The translations under genes were made by a program, and so were the position numbers. Below the pieces are notes generated by a model. That model was not told the origin of the DNA. It saw only the letters and a list, made by a program, of their open reading frames with translations, and did no database searches. A stretch of DNA of 64,000 nt from JACRIM01 sp038042195 (GTDB lineage: Bacteria > Planctomycetota > Phycisphaerae > UBA1845 > UTPLA1). Location of the stretch: assembly GCA_038042195.1 (NCBI GenBank), contig JBBTET010000007.1:1-64000 (forward strand), written 5' to 3'. Every line of letters begins with the position of its first letter. Position 1 is the first letter of the stretch. Shown one piece after another: positions 41,013 to 50,552 of this stretch.

Positions 41013-42476
41013 ATGTTGCGATTTACAGTATTTGAAAATGGCGCACCCGCTCGAAGTCTGAGCCTCGACGGGGCGCATCTGCTCGGTGCCGATCATGTGC
41101 CCGTCCGATCTGAGATTCGCCTGGAGAAGGGCGAACTGGTTTGTGACGCCCGGTCGCGTGGAGCAGCCGCGTTGGCGCTGATGTGGTCCGTTGAGGGTGT
41201 GGGCCGCATCCTGCTGGAGACGCCGCGCGTCCTGGATCGCCCTGAGCCGTACCACCTGCACGTCGAACTGGCCCGCGGCCAACTGATGCGCATCAGCCAG
41301 AAGCGAGAAGACTGGGGCTTCTACGACCATCCGCAAGGCAAGTCCCTCTACGACGAGATCGACAAGGCCCGCGACCTGCTCGTCGAGGCATTGGCAGCCT
41401 CGGATGGCGCGACCGCCGCGAAGTTCGCCGACCAATCGCTCACCATCGGCGTCAAGATCGGTGAATCGCTCAGTACCTATCACGCCGATGTGAATCTGCC
41501 GGCGCGAAAAGAAAACGGCACGATGCCCGCCTTGCCACTGGGATGTCGCATCGATCCGACGCATTACACCGATGCAGCCATGCCGTGCATCTCAGAGGCA
41601 TTCCAATTCGTCGAACTGCCTTTCACCTGGGCCTCGTTGCAGCCGGCCGAGGGTAAGTATGAGACGGGACATCTCGAAAAGGCATTGCAGCATCTCAAGA
41701 CGCACAAGATGCCGATTCGTGGATGCTCACTGCTTTCGTTTGAACCGTGGGAGACGCCGGACTGGCTCGTGAAAGTCGCAAAGGATTACGACCGCCTGCG
41801 CGAGGCGATCATGAAACATTTGCGCACGGTCATCCGCTCCTTCGGCGGCCACGTGCAAAGCTGGGAGGTCTGCGTCGGCTTGCACGCCTACAACCCCTTC
41901 AAGCTCAGCTTTGAGCAACTGGTCGAGTTGACGCGGATGTCGGCCATTCTGTCTCGACAATCAGCGCCCAAGAGCGAGGTGATTTTGGGTCTGGTGCTGC
42001 CATGGGGCGAGTATTACGCCAACGATCCGCAGTCCATTCCGCCGACGCTTTATGCCGAGATGGCCCTGCAAAGCGGCGTCAACTTCGACGCCTTTAGTGT
42101 GCAACTGCAATTCGGCGGTCAGCACACGGCTCAATATGTCCGCGACCTTTTGCAGATTTCCTCGATCCTCGATCGCATTGGCTCGTATGGAAAACCGGTG
42201 CATGTGAGCTGCGCCGGCGTCCCTTCCGACGGCATGACGCCCATGAGCGGCTACTGGCATGACGAATGGAACGAGCAGGTGCAGAGCAATTGGCTGCGTG
42301 ACATCTATCGAATTGCGCTGTCCAAGTCGTTTGTCGAGTCCGTCTCGTGGCAGTCCTGGGCCGACGGCGTCGCGCCGTCGCCGTGGGGCGGGCTGCAAAA
42401 GAAGGATGGTTCACGGAAGAAATCGTATCAGGAGCTATTGTCGCTGCGTAGTGAATTGATGGGCGCGAGCGCGTAG
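41013..42476 (+). CDS. GH10-like TIM-barrel protein without the catalytic glutamates
   Basis: A 487-residue protein. The N-terminal ~160 residues form a beta-rich domain (MLRFTVFENGAPARSLSLDG, RILLETPRVLDRPEPYHLHV). The C-terminal ~310 residues follow a family-10 xylanase barrel: LPFTWASLQPAEGKYETGHL, a KMPIRGCSLLSFEPWETPDWL strand-4 region, SFGGHVQSWEVCVGLHAYNP and QSWADGVAPSPWGGL near the end. In true GH10 enzymes the acid/base Glu is in W-D/E-V-V-N-E and the nucleophile in I-T-E-L-D. Here these read WEVCVGL and PVHVSCAG, so both appear lost. There is no signal peptide. It may be a sugar-binding or regulatory pseudo-enzyme. Confidence 0.7.
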   Translation: MLRFTVFENGAPARSLSLDGAHLLGADHVPVRSEIRLEKGELVCDARSRGAAALALMWSVEGVGRILLETPRVLDRPEPYHLHVELARGQLMRISQKREDWGFYDHPQGKSLYDEIDKARDLLVEALAASDGATAAKFADQSLTIGVKIGESLSTYHADVNLPARKENGTMPALPLGCRIDPTHYTDAAMPCISEAFQFVELPFTWASLQPAEGKYETGHLEKALQHLKTHKMPIRGCSLLSFEPWETPDWLVKVAKDYDRLREAIMKHLRTVIRSFGGHVQSWEVCVGLHAYNPFKLSFEQLVELTRMSAILSRQSAPKSEVILGLVLPWGEYYANDPQSIPPTLYAEMALQSGVNFDAFSVQLQFGGQHTAQYVRDLLQISSILDRIGSYGKPVHVSCAGVPSDGMTPMSGYWHDEWNEQVQSNWLRDIYRIALSKSFVESVSWQSWADGVAPSPWGGLQKKDGSRKKSYQELLSLRSELMGASA

Positions 42477-42537
42477 CGCCGGCCCTGACGAACGAAGATC
42501 ATTTCCACCGGCAGCGCTGAAGTGCGCTGATCGTATC

Positions 42538-43848
42538 ATGGATTACCAAGCGTTAGGCAACACCAGCGTCGTCGGTCTGCAATGGGGCGACGAGGGCAAG
42601 GGCAAGATCGTCGATCTGCTCACGGAATATTTCGACGTTGCCGTGCGCTATGCCGGCGGGGCGAATGCGGGACACACGGTTCGGCATGAAGGCGAGAAGT
42701 TCGCCCTGCATCTGGTGCCCAGTGGAATATTGCGCCCGAATGTGCTGAGTGTCATCGGGCCTGGCGTGGCCCTTGATCTTGAGATTCTGCATGGCGAACT
42801 GGAGGCCCTGCACACGCGAGGTGTGAAGGTCGCCGACAATCTGGTCATCTCCAACCGCGCCCATCTCGTCATGCCCTGGCACAAGAAGCAGGACCGCCTC
42901 TCCGAGGGCAGCCTCGACGCCGACCGAAAGATCGGCACCACCGCCAAGGGCATCGGCCCCTGTTACGCCGACAAGATGCTGCGCAGCTCGGCCGTGCGCG
43001 TCGCGGATTTATCTCACACCGATGAGTTCCGTCGCAAGGTTCGCCACGTCGTCGAAGAACGTAACAAGGTCTTTGCCACACTGTATGGCGACAACGAACC
43101 GCTCGTTGCAGACTCCATCACGGACGCGGCCCTTGCCGTCGGTGCGAAGCTCGCACAGCACGTCACCGACACCACGCTCATCCTGCATGATGCAATCGCC
43201 GCCAGGAAACGCATCCTCTACGAAGGCGCGCAGGGCAGCCTCCTCGATATCACCCACGGAACCTTCCCCTTCGTCACCAGCAGCACCTGTACGGCGGCGG
43301 GCGTGGCGGCCGGCGCGGGCGTGCCGCCGAGTTCCATCCGAAGCTACCTCGGCGTCGTCAAGGCCTACAGCACGCGCGTCGGCGGCGGACCGTTCCCGAC
43401 GGAGCTGTCTGATTCAACCGGCAACCTCATCCGCGAGCGCGGCCACGAGTATGGCACGACGACCGGCCGCCCGCGGCGCTGCGGCTGGTTCGACGCCTTT
43501 GCGACGAAGTACAGCATTGATCTCTGCGGGATCACGCAATTGATCGTGATGCACCTCGATACACTGAGTAAGTTTCCGGAGTTGAAGATATGCACCGGCT
43601 ATCGATATCGCGGGGAGTTGTTGCGAATCTTCCCGCCCGACGCCCATGTGTTGGCAAATGTCGAGCCGGTCTTGGAGACGCTGCCAGGCTGGGATCGAGA
43701 GATCGAAGGCGCGACGAGCTACGCCGACCTTCCCGCCAATGCACGGGCCTATGTCGACCGGCTGGAGTCGTATTTCAAGCTGCCGATCACATTGGTCAGC
43801 GTCGGGGCCGAACGGCTGGCCACGTTGCATCGTACACCTGTCATCTAA
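42538..43848 (+). CDS. purA: Adenylosuccinate synthetase
   Basis: A 436-residue cytoplasmic enzyme that joins IMP and aspartate with GTP, the first committed step to AMP. The N-terminus VVGLQWGDEGKGKIVDLLTE holds the GDEGKGK phosphate loop. Then come RYAGGANAGHTV with the catalytic His, IGTTAKGIGPCYADKMLRS, LYEGAQGSLLDITHGTFPFVTSS, VVKAYSTRVGGGPFPTEL and GRPRRCGWFDA. Length and motifs are complete. uppS follows 30 bases later on the same strand. Confidence 0.97.
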   Translation: MDYQALGNTSVVGLQWGDEGKGKIVDLLTEYFDVAVRYAGGANAGHTVRHEGEKFALHLVPSGILRPNVLSVIGPGVALDLEILHGELEALHTRGVKVADNLVISNRAHLVMPWHKKQDRLSEGSLDADRKIGTTAKGIGPCYADKMLRSSAVRVADLSHTDEFRRKVRHVVEERNKVFATLYGDNEPLVADSITDAALAVGAKLAQHVTDTTLILHDAIAARKRILYEGAQGSLLDITHGTFPFVTSSTCTAAGVAAGAGVPPSSIRSYLGVVKAYSTRVGGGPFPTELSDSTGNLIRERGHEYGTTTGRPRRCGWFDAFATKYSIDLCGITQLIVMHLDTLSKFPELKICTGYRYRGELLRIFPPDAHVLANVEPVLETLPGWDREIEGATSYADLPANARAYVDRLESYFKLPITLVSVGAERLATLHRTPVI

Positions 43849-43878
43849 CCAAAGAGCCGCCGACCGACTTCGCATAGA

Positions 43879-44652
43879 ATGATCGACTGCGATACACCGA
43901 CCATGCCAACGCTTGAAAAGATTGACTCTCAGTCGGAACTTGGCGTCCCGCTCGACCGCCTCCCGCGCCACATCGCCATCATCATGGACGGCAACGGTCG
44001 CTGGGCACAGCGACAGGCCCTGCCCCGCGTGCGCGGCCACGAAGCCGGCGCGGCCAACGTCCGCGAGATCGTGACACATGCGGCCCGCCTCGGCATCGGC
44101 CAACTCACGCTCTACAGCTTTAGCACCGAGAATTGGAATCGCCCGCTTGACGAAATCACCCATCTGATGCGGCTGTACGTCGAGTACCTGATAAAGGAAC
44201 GCGCCGAGATCATGGACAACGACATCCGCCTCGTGCAGATCGGCCGGCGCGAGGGATTGCCCGACGAGGTCTTGCACGAGTTGGACGAGACAGCCCGCCT
44301 CTCCCACGACAACAAGGGGATGACGCTGTGCCTCGCGTTGAATTACAGCAGCCGCGTTGAGATCACCGACGCCGTGCGCGAGATCGCCCGCCGTGTCGCA
44401 ACGGGCGAGTTGTCACCGTCACAGATCGACGACCAGACCATCAGCAACGCCCTCTACACCGCAACCATGCCCGACCCCGATCTGCTCATCCGCACGGCCG
44501 GCGAGATGCGGGTCAGCAACTTTCTGCTCTGGCAGATCAGCTACGCGGAGTTGCATGTCACCGATGTGCTTTGGCCCGAGTATGGGCGAAACGACTTGAA
44601 CACCGCGATTAAGGATTACGCCAGGCGTGACCGGCGCTTTGGAGCACTGTGA
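43879..44652 (+). CDS. uppS: Undecaprenyl diphosphate synthase (isoprenyl transferase)
   Basis: A 257-residue cis-prenyltransferase that builds the C55 lipid carrier for peptidoglycan and other envelope polymers. Motifs: HIAIIMDGNGRWAQRQALPR (catalytic Asp), GHEAGAANVREIV, LTLYSFSTENWNRP, LNYSSRVEITDA, PDPDLLIRTAGEMRVSNFLL and YAELHVTDVLWPEY. The start ATG at 43879 lacks a clear SD; a second ATG at 43903 (MPTLEKIDSQ) is possible. Its stop overlaps the next gene by 4 bases (GTGA), so that membrane protein is translationally coupled. Confidence 0.95.
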   Translation: MIDCDTPTMPTLEKIDSQSELGVPLDRLPRHIAIIMDGNGRWAQRQALPRVRGHEAGAANVREIVTHAARLGIGQLTLYSFSTENWNRPLDEITHLMRLYVEYLIKERAEIMDNDIRLVQIGRREGLPDEVLHELDETARLSHDNKGMTLCLALNYSSRVEITDAVREIARRVATGELSPSQIDDQTISNALYTATMPDPDLLIRTAGEMRVSNFLLWQISYAELHVTDVLWPEYGRNDLNTAIKDYARRDRRFGAL

Positions 44653-46310
44653 GCCATGCCACGGAGTCTTCGCTCGCCATGACGATCCCTCCCATACCAG
44701 CAGAAGTGCCCCAATTGCTCTCCGAAGCGCCAAGGAAGAGACTTCGATGGTTTTCCGTGGCGATGATTGTACTCTTCCACGCTGGATTGGCGATCTTGTT
44801 TCTGACGGATCGCAGCCCCGGAACCGACGCCGCACTCACCGGTCTACCGCTCGACGATGCATGGATACATCTCGTATACGGTCGCTCTGTTTCAGAGCAG
44901 TTTCTTCCATGCTACAACGACGGTGTTCCCGAGGCGGGATTCACTAGCCCTCTATGGATGTTGAACTGTGCTGTCGTTCATTGGGCCGCGAAGGCCTTTC
45001 CCATCTCCGTCGTCATGTGTGTCAAGGTCATCGGCATCCTGTGGGCCATCTTGATGAGCCTGGGCGCCTTCGATCTCGTCTTCACATTTACGCGCTGCCA
45101 ATGGACCGCACTTTTGGCCGGCCTGTTGACGGCCTCCACGCCGCCACTTGTCTTTTCACAAATATCCGGCATGGAAATTTGTGCTGCGGCCGCGTGTGGA
45201 CTCATGGCACTGGCAGCCATGGGACGCGATCGCGCGACCCTATCGGGATGGCTGTTCGCGGCGGCGATCTGGGCCAGGCCTGAGATGTTCATTCTCGTTT
45301 TCTTGGGAATTGTCTTTCAAGTCATTGCATGGCGAGGGCGGGTGCTCCATAAGAAGCTGCATCTCATCAAGCTGCTGTATCCTACGTTGATTGCCTGCGT
45401 TGTTTGGGTGTTGTATTGCCAGGTCGTCACCGGTCGGCCACTGCCCAATACGTTTTACGCGAAGTTCACCTCTGATTTCCCAGCGGGGTTCCTGGTCATC
45501 GTCAAAGAAATGATCTGGCCCCTCCCTATGACGTATCAAGGCGCAGGGATTCTACTGGGGGTAATCGGAATCATTGCGATAATGCGGACCTCGGGGGCCG
45601 TGGGTTGGACCGTGGCGACCTTTCCTTGGCTCTTCTTCGTCGGATTGGCCTGCACGCGGCCGTTCCCGTCGGGCTGTGGCCCGTTTTTTTATTGGGTGCG
45701 CTATGTCGCGCCTGGAGTAGCATTTCTGGCTATTCCGATCGCGATTGGGGTGCGAACCATATGGTCCGCGAAGTGGACGCCGATTTCGGGAAGAACTCGG
45801 AATGCGTCAATCAGAAAATGGATCATGCCAGTCGTGTCCCTCCTGTTATTGACTGCCACGTTGCTACAGCACCCGCGGAGAATCATGACTGATCGCAGTC
45901 AATTCGCCTGGAACTGCCAAAACATGAATGAGGTGCAGGTGGAATTGGGACGATGGCTTGCGGACAACACGTCTCCGGGAACCGTGGTCGCGGTGAATGA
46001 TGCCGGTGCCCTGCGGTATTTTTCCAACCGGCGAATTATTGATCTACTGGGATTGAACAACCATCACATCGTGTCGGATATTGCTGCTGTTCGACGTGGT
46101 GCTCAATCTCCAGAGAACATGAAGGCCTTGCTTCAGGCGCACCGTGCAACTTGCATGGTCGTTTTTCCATCGTTTTTTCCACAGGTTTTCAAAAATCGCG
46201 AGTTGTTCAGGTCCAGTTTCACCGTCGTCAAAGTCGCCCGAAGTTCGAATTATACCGTGGCAGCGAAAGGCTCCGGGCAGGCCACGATGGTCGTCGCGAC
46301 GCTCAATTAG
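44649..46310 (+). CDS. GT-C type membrane glycosyltransferase-like protein
   Basis: A 553-residue polytopic membrane protein starting at a GTG that overlaps the uppS stop. A first span (WFSVAMIVLFHAGLAILFL) precedes a loop with TGLPLDDAWIHLVYGRSVSE, the paired-acid DD loop typical of GT-C lipid-phosphosugar transferases. Nine or ten further spans follow, then a C-terminal soluble part (residues about 430-553, DAGALRYFSNRRIIDLLGLN). Such enzymes use polyprenyl-phosphate sugars, which fits its coupling to uppS. Donor and acceptor are unknown. Confidence 0.75.
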   Translation: MSHATESSLAMTIPPIPAEVPQLLSEAPRKRLRWFSVAMIVLFHAGLAILFLTDRSPGTDAALTGLPLDDAWIHLVYGRSVSEQFLPCYNDGVPEAGFTSPLWMLNCAVVHWAAKAFPISVVMCVKVIGILWAILMSLGAFDLVFTFTRCQWTALLAGLLTASTPPLVFSQISGMEICAAAACGLMALAAMGRDRATLSGWLFAAAIWARPEMFILVFLGIVFQVIAWRGRVLHKKLHLIKLLYPTLIACVVWVLYCQVVTGRPLPNTFYAKFTSDFPAGFLVIVKEMIWPLPMTYQGAGILLGVIGIIAIMRTSGAVGWTVATFPWLFFVGLACTRPFPSGCGPFFYWVRYVAPGVAFLAIPIAIGVRTIWSAKWTPISGRTRNASIRKWIMPVVSLLLLTATLLQHPRRIMTDRSQFAWNCQNMNEVQVELGRWLADNTSPGTVVAVNDAGALRYFSNRRIIDLLGLNNHHIVSDIAAVRRGAQSPENMKALLQAHRATCMVVFPSFFPQVFKNRELFRSSFTVVKVARSSNYTVAAKGSGQATMVVATLN

Positions 46311-46371
46311 AATGGAAGTTGTTGCTCCTTCTTTGCTTCCATGCCTTGGCCCTCTGAGCTATCCTAGTCGC

Positions 46372-47601
46372 GTGGCTCATTCATCGATCGACCATCAAGT
46401 TGCTCACCTTCGAAGAGGCTGCGAGGCCATCTACAGCGAGAAAGACCTACGCAGTCGCCTCGAATACTGCATCAAAGTCGGCCGACCCATGCGCGTCAAG
46501 CTCGGCATGGACCCGACGGCCCCTGACATACATCTTGGACACACTGTTGTCCTCGGAAAGATGCGCCAGTTTCAAGACCTCGGCCACAAGGGCGTCCTCA
46601 TCATTGGCGATTACACCGCTCGCATCGGCGACCCCACCGGCAAGACCAAGGCCCGGCCGATTCTTGATGAAGCGTCGATCAAGAAGAACGCCGAGACCTA
46701 TTTCCAACAGGCCGGCAAGGTGCTGGACACGTCGCCGGACAAGTTGGAGATCCGCTACAACAGTGAGTGGCTCGCCCAGCTCACCTTCGCCGACGTGTTA
46801 AAGCTCACCAGCCACATGACGGTCCAGCAGATGCTTCAACGCGAGAACTTCAAGCTGCGCATGAAAGACGAGACGCCCATCGTCGTTACGGAGTTCATGT
46901 ACCCGCTGATGCAGGCGTACGACTCCGTGGTGATCGACGCTGACGTGGAGTTGGGCGGAACGGATCAGACGTTCAACAATCTCGCCGGCCGCGACCTCAT
47001 GGAAAAACACGGCAAGCCGCCGCAGATTGTCGTCATCATGCCCATCCTGCGCGGGCTGGACGGCGTCGAGAAAATGAGCAAGAGCCTCGGCAACTACGTC
47101 GGCATCACCGACACGACCAAGGACATGTTCGGCAAGACCATGAGCATTGCCGACGCCATGATGGCCGAGTGGTACACGCTGCTGACGAGTGGCCCGACAG
47201 AGGAGATCGCCACGATCTGTGACCCGGCCAAGTCCCACCCCCGCGACGCGAAGATGCGGCTCGCGAAGATGATCGTCACGCACTACTACGACGCAACCGC
47301 CGCCGACCGTGAGGAGCAGCTTTGGCAAAAGGTCATGGTCGAAGGCGGCCTGCGCGACGACATCCCTACGGTCGCCCTGTCGCGCGCCGTGTGCGACCCC
47401 GACGGCACCATATCGCTGTCGAAACTGTTAAAGGTGCTGAACCTGGCCCCCTCAACCAGCGAAGGCCGGCGCCTTATCGAAGGCGGCGGCGTATCGATCA
47501 ACCAGCAGAGGGCGACCGACCCGCAGGTGAAGCTAACGCCTTCGGACGACATGCTCATTCAGGTCGGCAAGCGCAAGGCGGCAAAGATAAGCATTCAGTA
47601 G
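46372..47601 (+). CDS. tyrS: Tyrosyl-tRNA synthetase
   Basis: A 409-residue class I aminoacyl-tRNA synthetase. RVKLGMDPTAPDIHLGHTVV holds the HIGH-like HLGH motif, DYTARIGDPTGK is the tyrosine-pocket loop, VELGGTDQTFNNLAGRDLM follows, and KMSKSLGNYV is the KMSKS loop. An S4 domain ends the protein (LSKLLKVLNLAPSTSEGRRL, VSINQQ). A GTG at 46372 gives the usual N-terminal length. An ATG at 46312 would add 20 residues without family character, and no SD precedes either, so the start is uncertain. The M20 hydrolase gene follows 32 bases later. Confidence 0.93.
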   Translation: MAHSSIDHQVAHLRRGCEAIYSEKDLRSRLEYCIKVGRPMRVKLGMDPTAPDIHLGHTVVLGKMRQFQDLGHKGVLIIGDYTARIGDPTGKTKARPILDEASIKKNAETYFQQAGKVLDTSPDKLEIRYNSEWLAQLTFADVLKLTSHMTVQQMLQRENFKLRMKDETPIVVTEFMYPLMQAYDSVVIDADVELGGTDQTFNNLAGRDLMEKHGKPPQIVVIMPILRGLDGVEKMSKSLGNYVGITDTTKDMFGKTMSIADAMMAEWYTLLTSGPTEEIATICDPAKSHPRDAKMRLAKMIVTHYYDATAADREEQLWQKVMVEGGLRDDIPTVALSRAVCDPDGTISLSKLLKVLNLAPSTSEGRRLIEGGGVSINQQRATDPQVKLTPSDDMLIQVGKRKAAKISIQ

Positions 47602-47633
47602 TTGTCGTCAGACTTGCGACCAAGAGGCCGTTC

Positions 47634-48821
47634 ATGAAACAGATTGATGAACTGATCACTGAGTATTCGCCCTCCATCGTCGCCCTGCGCCACGACATCC
47701 ACGCCCATCCCGAACTCGGATTCGAGGAACACGAAACCGCTCGGCGAGTCCTCGACCAGATCAAGGCCTTGCCGAATCTCACCATCCGCACCGGCGTCGC
47801 CAAAACCGGCGTGGTCGCCACGCTGAATAGCGACAAGCCCGGCCGTTGCATTGCCCTCCGCGCTGAACTCGACTGCCTCCCCATCACGGAAGAGACAGGC
47901 TTGGCTTATGCCTCCACGCACCCCGGCCGGATGCATGCATGTGGGCACGATGGGCACACGAGTTGCCTTGTCGGCGCGGCCAAGGTGTTGTCGCACATGG
48001 CGAGCGACCTGCCCGGCAAGGTGAAGTTCATCTGGCAGCCCGCCGAGGAAGGCGGTGGCGGCGGGAAGGTCATGTGCGATGAGGGCGTGCTGGAGAATCC
48101 GAAGGTCGACGCCATCTTCGCCCTGCATGGCTGGCCCTATCTCGACCTCGGCACCGTCGGCATCAAGGCCGGGCCGGCGATGGCCTCGACGAATCCCTGG
48201 TCGATGACGATTCACGGCACCGGTGCCCACGCGGCCTATCCACACAAGGGCGTCGATCCCATCGTCGTCGCCGCACACGTCATCACCGCCTTGCAGACCA
48301 TTGCCTCGCGCTTCACCGATCCGCTCGACTCCGTCGTGGTCACGATCGGCAGGATCGCCGCAGGCACGGCTGCGAACATCATCCCCGACACCGCCGAACT
48401 GGTCGGCACCATTCGCACGCTGAGTCCGACAACGCGCAAGCGGGCCGTGGAGTTGTTCGATCAGATTGCCAAGCAGACCGCATCCGCCTTCGGGGCGCGG
48501 GCCGACGTGCGAGTCACGGAGGGCTATCCCGTCTGTGTGAACGATGCATCGATGGCTCGCTTCGTGGAGGAGGTCGCGCGAGACGTTCTCGGTGCCGACA
48601 AGGTCGCGGAGAACGTGAACGCTTCGATGGGCGGCGAGGACTTTGCCTACTACGCCCAGAAAGTCCCTGCTGCCTTCTGGCGTCTCGGCGTGCGGCGCGG
48701 CGACCCGGCGAAGCAGCCCACGCTGCACCAGAGCACCTACGATTTCGCCGATGAGGCGATCCCCATCGCCATTCGCATGCACTGCGAGATCGCGCGGCGG
48801 TTTCTCACGGCTCGTTCTTGA
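47634..48821 (+). CDS. M20-family amidohydrolase (hippurate/amino-acid N-deacylase type)
   Basis: A 395-residue metallopeptidase-like hydrolase. Metal ligands are in RHDIHAHPELGFEEHET, GRMHACGHDGHTSCLVGAA, KFIWQPAEEGGGG, FALHGWPYLDLGTVG and MGGEDFAYYAQKVPAAFW. These assign it to subfamily M20D (hippuricase, IAA-amino-acid hydrolase, N-acyl-amino-acid deacylase). It probably removes acyl groups from amino acids; substrate is unproven. There is no signal peptide. It follows tyrS closely and is 51 bases before the rhodanese gene. Confidence 0.92.
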   Translation: MKQIDELITEYSPSIVALRHDIHAHPELGFEEHETARRVLDQIKALPNLTIRTGVAKTGVVATLNSDKPGRCIALRAELDCLPITEETGLAYASTHPGRMHACGHDGHTSCLVGAAKVLSHMASDLPGKVKFIWQPAEEGGGGGKVMCDEGVLENPKVDAIFALHGWPYLDLGTVGIKAGPAMASTNPWSMTIHGTGAHAAYPHKGVDPIVVAAHVITALQTIASRFTDPLDSVVVTIGRIAAGTAANIIPDTAELVGTIRTLSPTTRKRAVELFDQIAKQTASAFGARADVRVTEGYPVCVNDASMARFVEEVARDVLGADKVAENVNASMGGEDFAYYAQKVPAAFWRLGVRRGDPAKQPTLHQSTYDFADEAIPIAIRMHCEIARRFLTARS

Positions 48822-48872
48822 CCCTCACACCACCCTCCCGTAAGAACGCCATCACGAGGAGAGGGTGTCATC

Positions 48873-49214
48873 ATGAGTATGGATCCAAACTGGGAAGTGT
48901 CGGTGCAGGACGTGGACGCCATGCGAAAACGCGGCGAGGCCTTTCTGCTACTCGACGTGCGACAGCCGGAGGAGTTTGCCATTTGTAAGATTGACGGGGC
49001 ACACCTGATTCCGCTTGGGGAGTTGGAGGGGCGAGCCGATGACGTGCGTGGATTGGCGAAGGGGCTGCCGATCGTGGCGCAGTGCCATCACGGCGGTCGC
49101 AGCCTCAGCGCGGCGGCGATTCTGCGCAGGGCCGGAGTGGCCGATGTGAAGAGCATGGCGGGTGGGATCGATCAGTGGTCGTTGCAGGTGGATACGAGCG
49201 TGCCACGTTATTGA
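48873..49214 (+). CDS. Rhodanese-like sulfurtransferase domain protein
   Basis: A 113-residue single-domain rhodanese of the GlpE/PspE size class. LLLDVRQPEEFAICKIDGAH is the conserved N-terminal block; the active-site loop is VAQCHHGGRS with Cys at about residue 70, and KSMAGGIDQWSLQVD the C-terminal block. It would carry persulfide sulfur. GAGGAGAGGG lies 8-9 bases before the ATG. It is convergent with the SPASM radical SAM gene. Confidence 0.92.
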   Translation: MSMDPNWEVSVQDVDAMRKRGEAFLLLDVRQPEEFAICKIDGAHLIPLGELEGRADDVRGLAKGLPIVAQCHHGGRSLSAAAILRRAGVADVKSMAGGIDQWSLQVDTSVPRY

Positions 49215-49226
49215 CACATCGCTGGT

Positions 49227-50552
49227 TCAAACGGTCGCCTTCTCGCCGTTGGGCAGGCCGACCTGAACAAACTTTTCGCTAACGTTCCAGCCTTCTTCGG
49301 AGCGGCGCTTGGCCACCGGGCGGCCATGTTCGTCCATTTCGTATCGCTCTTCCCACGTCACATTCCACGACATGCCCTGCGTGGTTCGATCGGTCGTTTT
49401 GTAAATCGCCGGGCAACCGTAACAGAAGTGGTCTTTCAGTCGCGGCTCGGAGTTGATCACCTCCGGGTTGTTCACCATTCGCCGGGCATCACGGTATTTT
49501 TCACTGTTCCAGATTTCGGCGAGGCTGGTTTCAAAGACGTTTCCGAAGTGCTTCGGATCGTCTTTCGCGGTGTATTGATGTCCGATGCGATAGGTACAGC
49601 AGGGGATGACGTCGCCGTTGTATTTGATGACCGTCGCATTGTGCGGCCAATAGCATTGCGGGAGGCCCTTGTTTTTGTGGGGGCCGATGACTTCGAGGAA
49701 GTTGGGATCGCGGTCGGTGTAGTTGCCGAGGTCGCCGAAGAAATCGGTGAACTGGTCGATGCCCATGTCGAGCAGCATCTTGCGGGCCGGCTCCACCTCG
49801 TCGAGGTTGTGCTGGAACTTGATGTACTGCACTTCGACCTTGGGATAAACCTGTCCGTATTCCTTGCGGAACTCGCAGATGCGTTTGAGATTGTTCAGGA
49901 CGCGGTCGATTCGCCCGCCGACGCGCGTCATTTCGTACTTCGCCTGTGACAGGCCATCGACGCACACCGTCAGATGCGTCAGGCCGCTCTTGACCATACG
50001 GCGGATGCGGGCGTCGGTGAGGGCGAAGCTGAAGTTGGTGCTGATGTGGACATTGAGGCCCGCGTCCTTGGCGATGGTGGACATCTCGTCGAGGTCGGGG
50101 TGGACAAGAGGATCACCGACATAATACAGCGACACGGCGGATGATCGCCCCCGAATCTGCTTGACGATTCCACGAAATTGCTCGACCGACATTCGATGTT
50201 GCGGGTGGAACTCCTGCTTTTCCAAAGCCGGGTCTCCATTTGGATCGGCGTGGACGCAGACGGTGCAACTGAGATTGCACATGGGGGAAATGTCGATCTT
50301 CACGGCGGAGGGGAAGGCGAGCATTTTCTCCGCCTTGAGGGCGTATTGCGTGGCCCCGACAGCGAGGTTGATGCCGCGGCGAAACGTCATGCGTTCCAAA
50401 AACCAGCCTTGGCGACGTTTGACACCCTGCACCAACATACGAAAGGATTCGCCGCTGGAAGCGAACGCGTCGAGATAGAATCGAGGGTCCAGGAAGCGCA
50501 ACGGGCTGGGCCGTGCGGCTCCCGTCGTGGACGAGGTGTTTTCAGCGATCAT
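49227..50552 (-). CDS. Radical SAM protein with SPASM domain
   Basis: A 441-residue iron-sulfur enzyme. Residues about 90-110 contain the CNLSCTVC motif (CxxxCxxC) for the SAM-binding cluster. The partial TIM barrel follows (AVSLYYVGDPLVHPDLDEM, LNVHISTNFSFAL, HLTVCVDGLSQ). The C-terminal ~100 residues have a SPASM-like Cys set (QCYWPHNATVIKYNGDVIPC, then FCYGCPAIY) for auxiliary clusters. Such proteins modify peptides, sugars or sulfatases. No peptide substrate or anaerobic sulfatase-like gene is nearby, so the reaction is unknown. The ATG at 50552 follows AAGGGAAGAAGC; a longer frame upstream lacks similarity. Confidence 0.88.
   Translation of the reverse strand: MIAENTSSTTGAARPSPLRFLDPRFYLDAFASSGESFRMLVQGVKRRQGWFLERMTFRRGINLAVGATQYALKAEKMLAFPSAVKIDISPMCNLSCTVCVHADPNGDPALEKQEFHPQHRMSVEQFRGIVKQIRGRSSAVSLYYVGDPLVHPDLDEMSTIAKDAGLNVHISTNFSFALTDARIRRMVKSGLTHLTVCVDGLSQAKYEMTRVGGRIDRVLNNLKRICEFRKEYGQVYPKVEVQYIKFQHNLDEVEPARKMLLDMGIDQFTDFFGDLGNYTDRDPNFLEVIGPHKNKGLPQCYWPHNATVIKYNGDVIPCCTYRIGHQYTAKDDPKHFGNVFETSLAEIWNSEKYRDARRMVNNPEVINSEPRLKDHFCYGCPAIYKTTDRTTQGMSWNVTWEERYEMDEHGRPVAKRRSEEGWNVSEKFVQVGLPNGEKATV

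Noticed and set aside
46312..46371. N-terminal extension of tyrS from the ATG at 46312
   Set aside because: The 20 added residues have no family similarity and no SD; a GTG at 46372 gives the usual length, though this remains uncertain.
47595..48782. 395-aa minus-strand frame antisense to the M20 hydrolase
   Set aside because: Shadow frame; the plus strand has all M20 metal ligands.
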